A stretch of 14,751 bases of DNA from the NCBI GenBank assembly GCA_021204375.1, contig JAJPZL010000176.1, forward strand, positions 1-14,751. Direction: 5' to 3'. Position 1 is the stretch's first letter. Each line of letters begins with the position of its first letter. A program made the position numbers and the translations under genes. Origin of the DNA: Bacteroides sp. Its GTDB lineage: Bacteria; Bacteroidota; Bacteroidia; Bacteroidales; Bacteroidaceae. This document shows positions 9,013 to 14,751 of this stretch, one piece after another. The notes below the pieces were generated by a model. It was given only the letters and a program-made list of their open reading frames with translations. It was not told the DNA's origin and searched no databases.

Positions 9013-10424
9013 TCCTGTAGATTGTTCACTACCAATCCTTTCACATTTTGCTTCTCTATCGCTTTTCCAAAGGAGGGAAGCGTAGTGTCTCCCCAACGTA
9101 CGGAAGAGTTGCGGATGGTAATGTCAGAGACATTTGTCAGATAGAATGCCGAAGTTTTAGCACGAATAAAGCCTTCTCCTTCACAAGGCCTGATATCATA
9201 TCCTGTATTTTCATACAAAGAGCGTTTATAGATCAGGATATCTACCTGGTCAAAGAAAATATCCTTAACTTTCTCCGGTGTTTCGGCCCCTACAAAGATG
9301 CCATTTTCGCTTTCACATTTGATATTACTGAAAAAGATGTTGCTCACCCTGCCTACTTCTCCCTCCATAGCTCCTTTGGGAAATCTCCATCCCGCATCTT
9401 TATGATCACCTTTGGCACGGCGGTAGGCAGTTACATAGATAGGTTCTGCTTTTCCCCACCACACATCCGAGTAATACTTACAATCCACGATCATATTGGA
9501 AAAGACAATGTTACTAACCGTACCCTCATCCCGGTTCTGAATGCCGATCCCCCGGTTACTATCCCGTATAATGCAATTATCAAAGGTAACATGGCTGATC
9601 CGGTCTACATTTTCCGACCCTATTTTAATAGCACAGGAGCGTGAGGTCATGGTACAATTGGTTACCACAATGTTTTCGCACGGGCCATACTCGTCATATT
9701 CCCTGCGGTTTTTCAGGCAGATACAATCATCCCCCGATTCAATATAGCAATCGCTGATCCGTACATTGCGGGAGTGGTCAATATCAATACTATCACCGTT
9801 ACGTACCTTCAGATTATTCAACAGGGTTATCCCCCGGATCACTACATCGTTATAACCAATCAGGTGAACCGTCCAGTAGGCGGAATTCTTTATCTGTAGA
9901 TCACAGATACGGATATTCTCACAACCGATCAGGGTAAGCAGGTGGGGACGAGGATTAAATTCATGCACAGGTTTCAGTTCATACGAATCCTCCAGCTCTT
10001 CTCCCATAAAAGAGACCCCGTTCCCGTTGATCTCTCCCTGACCGGAAATGGTTAATCCCCGAAGCTTTTCTCCACTGATCCACAACATTCCCTCTCCCCG
10101 GTTCTCTTTAAACGCACTCTTTGTATATACACTTTCGTCCGGATTGGCTATCAGTACCGTATTGACCGCTATATGAAGATCGACCCGGGAGGCTAAAGAG
10201 AAAGGGCCGGCCATAAAAGTATAACCGGAAGGGAGAAGCACTCTCCCTCCTCCGGCCTTACTACACGCTTCGATTGCTGATTGTATGGCAACCGCATCAT
10301 CGGTTATACCATCTCCTTTCGCTCCGTAATCCAGCACATTATAAACAGAGATTGTGTGTATGTGACCACAGGAGCAAAGAACAAATAATAAAACTACCCC
10401 GAAAACATCTATTACCCTTTTCAT
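9009..10424 (-). CDS. GH28 polygalacturonase-family lipoprotein (intact)
   Basis: This is a right-handed parallel beta-helix glycosidase of the pectinase family GH28, expected to hydrolyse galacturonosyl linkages of pectin. The 471-residue protein starts with a lipoprotein signal, [19 protein letters not shown], with the likely lipidated Cys at 19, so it should be membrane-anchored outside the cytoplasm. [19 protein letters not shown] (33-51) is the usual N-terminal pectin-lyase-fold motif. The catalytic Asp cluster is present as NGDSIDID (209-216) and SGDDCICLK (230-238). The usual GHG and RIK motifs are not: the matching places read [11 protein letters not shown] (261-271) and NRGIGIQNR (290-298). 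This variant suggests an exo-acting or rhamnogalacturonan-type specificity rather than classic endopolygalacturonase. It lies 32 bases after the GH3 gene and overlaps GH51 by 4 bases. It is the only undamaged gene of the operon. Confidence 0.93.
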   Translation of the reverse strand: MKRVIDVFGVVLLFVLCSCGHIHTISVYNVLDYGAKGDGITDDAVAIQSAIEACSKAGGGRVLLPSGYTFMAGPFSLASRVDLHIAVNTVLIANPDESVYTKSAFKENRGEGMLWISGEKLRGLTISGQGEINGNGVSFMGEELEDSYELKPVHEFNPRPHLLTLIGCENIRICDLQIKNSAYWTVHLIGYNDVVIRGITLLNNLKVRNGDSIDIDHSRNVRISDCYIESGDDCICLKNRREYDEYGPCENIVVTNCTMTSRSCAIKIGSENVDRISHVTFDNCIIRDSNRGIGIQNRDEGTVSNIVFSNMIVDCKYYSDVWWGKAEPIYVTAYRRAKGDHKDAGWRFPKGAMEGEVGRVSNIFFSNIKCESENGIFVGAETPEKVKDIFFDQVDILIYKRSLYENTGYDIRPCEGEGFIRAKTSAFYLTNVSDITIRNSSVRWGDTTLPSFGKAIEKQNVKGLVVNNLQE

Positions 10425-10456
10425 ATTCTATCTTTTTACCTATTATATTTTTACCA

Positions 10457-13107
10457 TCAATTACTCAGGCGGTTTTTTGCTCCGGCCAGTACCACCCGGG
10501 TCTCTAGAACGGGTATATCGTTATTCCGGTCCGGTTGTCCTCCTCCTACCGATATAGATACCGGACCCGGGAGAACCGTTAATTCTCCAAAATCATTGGT
10601 CACAGCCAGCTCTTTCGGAGAGAGTGTGAACGTTACGGTCTTAGTCTCGCCGGCCTTCAGGAAGATACGTTAGAAGCCCTTCAACGACCGTATGGGCAGA
10701 TAAGAGTCTTTCCCGGGGTGCGACACATACAACTGAGCCACCTCTTCTCCGTCCCTGTTTCCGGTGTTGGTGATATTGACCTTTACCGTGAGAGGATCTG
10801 TTACCGGCGATTCTGCATTTATAGACAGATCTGTATAACTGAAGGTGGTATAACTCAACCCATAACCGAACGGGAAAAGAGCTCTTCCTTTAAAATACCG
10901 GTAGGTACGCCCCTCCATAGCATAATCGGTAAATGGAGGCAGGTCCGTATCGCTTTCATAAAAAGTAACCGGCAACCGTCCTGCCGGGTTATAGTCGCCA
11001 AACAGTACATCGGCCACAGCCGTACCTCCGGCCTGCCCTCCATACCAGGCATTCAGGATAGCCGGAATATGTCCGGCCTCCTACGGAATAGCCAGTGCAC
11101 TTCCCGTAAGCATTACGAATACAACCGGTTTATCCGTCTTTTTAAGCTTCTGCATAAAGGCTGTCTGTATGGCCGTAAGCGCAATGGTGGTCCGGTCCCC
11201 ATCCTGAAAACCGGCATACTCTACCCCGTTCTGTTCTCCCTCCAGAGCGGGAGAAATACCACCGGCAAAAACAATCACATCAGCATCTTTTACCCGTAGG
11301 GCAAGTTCCCGCAGGGAAGGGGCGGCGAGTTTACCGATCTGAAAAGATAAAGAGCCATGTCTCCCTCTCATCACAGCCTCTATAGTGATCTTATAAGATT
11401 GACCTTCTTCCATCCGCAAGGTATACTTTCCATCGACTTTGGCTTTCCCCTGGCTGGCATCGACACACAATGTATCATCCACAAAGAGGCGGAAACGCTT
11501 ATCCATATCTAGGTTCAGGGTATACAGATCCGACCGGGCCGGAGTAAAACAGGTTGTATAACGAACCGTAAAGTTCCCGGACCAGACTCCCTCCACAATT
11601 TCCCGATACCCCAGATAGCGGAGATCTATACTGTTTTCCTGCCGTACCACCGCTTCTCCGGAGAGATCACTATTGGGATAATACTCTCCCAAAAATCCAG
11701 GTTTACCCTCGTATGAGTATTGACCGGCATCGCTCATGGGTACAAAGGAGTCTACAGCCAGGTGGTCGATCATCTTTTCATACTGAACAGTGGTGTGGGA
11801 AGATACCTTCTGCCGGATAGCCTCCACTATAGAGGTTACCTTCGAGGGATATCCATGATAGTTCCCCAACAGGTCGAGTTCGGCTGCTGCATTAGGGCCG
11901 ATAACCGCTATTTTATTTATACTCTTTGATAGCGGAAGTATATTTTCCTCATTTTTCAGCAAAACAATAGATTGCTGTGCCATTTTAAGGGCATGGGCCT
12001 GGTGTGCTTCACATTCAAGTACGGAAAGAGGGATTCGGGTATAAGGAACTTTCTCATCGGGGTCGAATATACCTAACCGGAAACGGATGGTGAACAAACC
12101 TTTTACAGCCAGGTCGATCGCCTTTTCGTCTATGCGGTTATCCCGTACCGCTTCTGCCAGGGTTTTAAAGGCAATATCACGGATACAATCCAGGTCTGTG
12201 CCATGCAATACAGCATCTACGGCAGCACTCACCGTATCCGGATGGGTTTTGTGATATTTATAGAAATCATCGATCGCACTACAATCGGAGGTAACATATC
12301 CCCGGAAATTCCATTGGTTCCGCAGAATATCCATCATCAGGAGATCATTCCCGCAGCAGGAACGGCCGGCATAAGCATTGTAGGCACACATAATACCGGA
12401 AATACCGGCTTCAGTCACCAGATCCCGGAAAGCAGGCAAATAGGTATCCCAAAGATCGTAAGTGCTTACCTCGGTATTAAATTCATGGCGGGCGGTTTCA
12501 GGGCCGCTGTGTACTGCATAATGTTTGGCACAGGCAGAGGTCTTCAGGTAGTGTGGGTCATCTCCCTGGAGACCCTTTACGAACTCTTTACCCAACACAG
12601 TAGTGAGGTAAGGATCTTCCCCAAACGTTTCATGCCCGCATCCCCAGCGGGGATCCCGGAAAATATTCACATTGGGCGACCAGTAGGTCAACCCGTAATA
12701 ACTGCCATATTCCCCCCCTTTTTTTGAGCATCCTGATAGATAGCGCGCCCCTCTTCAGCCGTATAATCGGCCATTCTCCGGATAGAGGCTTCGTCCCAGG
12801 TGGCAGCCATACCAATAGGCTGCGGATACACGGTAACTGTATGATCACCGATCTTACCCACCCCATGCAGGCATTCATTCTGCCAGTCATACGGGGGAAT
12901 ACCCAACCGCTCAATGGCAGGGGTTTCACTACACATCTGCGCTACTTTTTCCTCCAGAGTTAACCGGGAGACCAGGTCATCGACCCGTTCTTCAATGGAC
13001 AAAGAGGTATCCTGAAAAGGATAATTTGTTTTACCGGAATATCCGTACAGGAACAGGATGGTAACCATAAATGTGATCATATCGGGCTTTTTCATACGGG
13101 TATTCAT
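10457..13107 (-). pseudogene. GH3 beta-glycosidase with PA14 and FnIII-like domains, three disabling lesions
   Basis: The restored gene encodes about 883 residues of a GH3 beta-glucosidase/beta-xylosidase. It has an N-terminal signal, the (alpha/beta)8 domain with WQNECLHGVG, NIFRDPRWG and KHYAVHSGPE, and the nucleophile Asp in YVTSDCSAIDD. These are followed by the second domain with an inserted PA14 module (from about FLGEYYPNSDLSG), the acid/base region SPALEGEQNG, and a C-terminal FnIII-like domain. Lesion 1 is a net frameshift at the A7G7 run (12712-12725): KKGGNMAVITG-stop should read into EYGSYYGLTYWSPNVN. Lesion 2 is a TAG at 11081-11083 in SALAIP-stop-EAGHIP, where Trp is expected. 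Lesion 3 is a TAA at 10670-10672 in SLKGF-stop-RIFLKAG, where Gln is expected. The lipobox position also reads LYGYSG (TAT at 13039-13041) where LxGCSG would be normal. The start ATG shares one base with the upstream GH28 stop; an ATG at 13095 (MKKPDM) is an alternative. Substrate specificity cannot be read from sequence. Confidence 0.92.
12712..12725 (-). repeat. A7G7 homopolymer double tract in the GH3 gene
   Basis: The + strand reads C7 then T7, so the coding strand has seven A followed by seven G. The tract sits exactly where the GH3 reading frame breaks. One added base (or two removed) restores the frame. Such tracts are prone to replication slippage and also to sequencing length errors. 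Confidence 0.85.
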
Positions 13108-14592
13108 TAAAGATTAAACTTGTCCGGAGAACCGGAAATTGCTTTTCCATCTATTTTCACATCCTGTACCCGGTTAAACCGGAATGCAGGATAATTCTTA
13201 CCAGGAGCCTGTTCGCCCTCTGTCCGGATCAGGTGCAATCTATTTATATGCTCAAAATAGTAGGCGCTTTCCCACTCCTGTTCCGGCTTTTCCTCGTTCC
13301 AGCTTACACTACAGTCAACCATACGCAGGTTATCCACACCATAAAACAGGAATCCGTTCCGGGAATGCTTATCAATCGCATTCTCAGGATGCATAAAGAG
13401 CTGGAAATTAGTGAACCGGATGTTTTTGATCCGATTATCAAATCCCTCCAGGCGTACACCGCTCTGTCCATGAGCGATGATATTGTTGAATGTCACATTC
13501 TCAATGGTACCGGCAGCAGGAATATCATCCCGCCGCTGGATAGTAAGCCAGAGAGGATCTCCGTTGCCCCACCAGAAAGTAGCTTTACGGACGGTATTGA
13601 TCACAAGGTCTGAGAAAATAACATTCCGCACACTTCCGCCATCGCATATGATCATATTCAATCCCCGGTTGGCATCGTTGATCACACAATTAGATACGGT
13701 TATATGCTCAAAATCAGCGTGAGATTCGGTCCCTAATTTCAAGGCAGCGGAAGAGGAGGTAAGAATGCAGTTCGTTACAGTGATCCACCGGCAGGGCCTG
13801 GTTATCCCCTTACTTTTTGTGGTTTTCAAACACAACGCATCATCCCCGGTATTGATCACACAGTTATTGATAAGTACGTTACTGCAACCATCTATATCCA
13901 GCCCATCCGAGTTTACCCCATCGGCAGAAGAAGATCGTATATGGATATCCTCTACAAACACCCGGTTGCACCATTGCAGGTGTACCGACCAGAAGGAGGA
14001 TTCGATCACCTCTATATCTTTTATACGTACATTGGCACAATTGGTAATATTAATAGCTCCGTAAGAGGGAGCCATACGACGATATTTCGTCAGGTAATCC
14101 GCTCCATACCTCTCCGCATTGACCACTTCACGCCCTGTTACCGAATCGGTCACTTCAAATTGTCTCTCCCGTTGATAAGACTCCCTGATAGCCTAGCAGT
14201 GCAAAGCTCCGGTACCGGTTATCGAAATATTTTCGGCATCCAGTGCCATTACGATCACGTGTGTCTCCGAAGCATCCGAAGCCCCCACTTTTACTTTTTT
14301 ACTTTTTCCCTCGCTCTTTGATAAACTAGCATAGAGCGTAGAACCTGCATCCAGGTGTAAATTGACATTGCTTTTGAGCACTAAGGCTGTGGTCAGGTAA
14401 TCTCCGCCGGGAACCCACACCACTCCTCCCCTGTTGGCATGGCACTCGTCAATCGCTCTCTGAATGGCTGCCGTAGAGAGTTGTGTGGTATCTGCTACCG
14501 TACCATACTCTTTGATATTATATACCGGAGCCACGGCATTTCCCCGGATAGCGGTCGTCAATAACAGAACGGCAAGTATTGTTTTTTTTTAT
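13107..14592 (-). pseudogene. GH28 polygalacturonase-family protein, start lost and in-frame stop
   Basis: This is a second GH28 beta-helix pectinase, about 494 codons, in the same operon. The N-terminus reads KTILAVLLLTTAIRGNA, a clear type I signal peptide, followed by YNIKEYGTVADTTQLSTAAI and GGVVWVPGGDYLT. No ATG precedes it in frame. The reading frame meets a TAA at 14589-14591, and an ATAAAA run at 14592-14582 looks like a lost ATGAAAAAAACA start (ATG changed to ATA plus one extra A). A TAG at 14193-14195 then interrupts GTGALHC-stop-AIRESYQ where Gln is likely. Downstream, the catalytic cluster survives as NSDGLDIDG and NTGDDALCLK, with SSSAALKLGTES and NRGLNMI in place of the usual GHG and RIK motifs, as in the intact GH28 paralogue. 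Its TAA stop shares one base with the GH3 ATG. A fragment starting from an internal ATG would lack the signal peptide. Confidence 0.88.
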
Positions 14593-14611
14593 TATAATCG
14601 TTATTGTAGTT

Positions 14612-14751
14612 TTAATGAGTCATTGACGGCGGACAGGATCCCGGTGCAGCCCCCCATTCCGGATTGGGTGTGCTACCCATTACAAACTCCAGGATAGCCC
14701 CGCTGAGAATATCTGCGTGAATAATATAACTTTTATCATACTCCTTGCCGT
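14612..14751 (-). CDS. 3' end of a GH92-like alpha-mannosidase (partial, runs off the window)
   Basis: Only the last 45 complete residues are inside the window. The reading KEYDKSYIIHADILSGA, followed by FVMGSTPNPEWG and CPPSMTH, matches the ending I know from GH92 exo-alpha-mannosidases (a Y-T-H-x-D...G...L-F-x-M...PN-x-x-W-G...PPS pattern). These enzymes are calcium-dependent, secreted and common in Bacteroidota. The stop TAA at 14612-14614 lies about 20 bases before the lost start of the GH28 pseudogene, so the gene is the next upstream member of the operon. Alpha-mannosidase activity is not an obvious partner for pectin breakdown, so the upstream region is needed to define the locus. Nothing can be said about the integrity of the rest. 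Confidence 0.65.
   Translation of the reverse strand, partial: GKEYDKSYIIHADILSGAILEFVMGSTPNPEWGAAPGSCPPSMTH

Noticed and set aside
9048..9644. A 198-codon + strand open frame opposite the intact GH28 gene.
   Set aside because: It lies entirely antisense to GH28, has no family motif and no sensible start context.
1407..14195. Stop-codon recoding (TAG/TAA read as Gln or Trp) as the explanation for the in-frame stops.
   Set aside because: The stops would have to be read as Trp in two places and Gln in two others. The same genes also contain frameshifts, and the housekeeping genes end normally in TAA with no internal TAG or TAA.
1..14751. CRISPR arrays, tRNA or rRNA genes, insertion sequences, phage or toxin-antitoxin modules.
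   Set aside because: I saw no regularly spaced repeats, no cloverleaf-like tRNA ends, no transposase motifs and no phage or TA genes on either strand.

Overview
The window looks like part of a Bacteroidota genome, most likely order Bacteroidales. The evidence is a lysyl-tRNA synthetase with the extra C-terminal extension typical of that phylum, the lysS-gpsA-pgi gene order, a TAnnTTTG-type promoter element ahead of lysS, no clear Shine-Dalgarno sequences, and a dense run of secreted plant-cell-wall glycosidases of the kind found in polysaccharide utilisation loci. No SusC/SusD pair or PUL regulator lies inside the window. All taxonomy and family calls come from reading motifs, not from a database search.

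The left half (1-6890, + strand) is core metabolism. It holds aroC (chorismate synthase), then after 5 bases a broken M20 dipeptidase gene ending at a strong terminator, then lysS, gpsA (glycerol-3-phosphate dehydrogenase) and pgi (glucose-6-phosphate isomerase). gpsA and pgi are 5 bases apart, and a near-perfect rho-independent terminator follows pgi.

The middle (6891-7438) holds a small decayed lipoprotein-like remnant on the + strand and a GC-rich hairpin.

The right half (7439-14751, - strand) is a tightly packed operon, read from high to low coordinates: the 3' end of a GH92-like alpha-mannosidase, a GH28 polygalacturonase-like gene (pseudogene), a GH3 beta-glycosidase with PA14 and FnIII-like domains (pseudogene), a second GH28 lipoprotein (intact), and a GH51 alpha-L-arabinofuranosidase (nearly intact, with a frameshifted C-terminal tail). 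These genes overlap or are separated by at most about 35 bases. They would act together outside the cytoplasm on pectin: GH28 on the galacturonan backbone, GH51 on arabinan side chains, and GH3 on released oligosaccharides.

The main unusual signal is widespread, apparently recent gene decay. Four genes (M20, GH3, GH28-2, GH51) carry in-frame stops and/or single-base frameshifts, while aroC, lysS, gpsA, pgi and one GH28 remain open. Every in-frame stop can be explained by one G:C to A:T transition in a Trp or Gln codon, and several frameshifts lie in homopolymers. This fits relaxed selection in a host-restricted or reducing lineage, but assembly or sequencing error and DNA damage are serious alternatives. 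I did not find a convincing new molecular system in the window.
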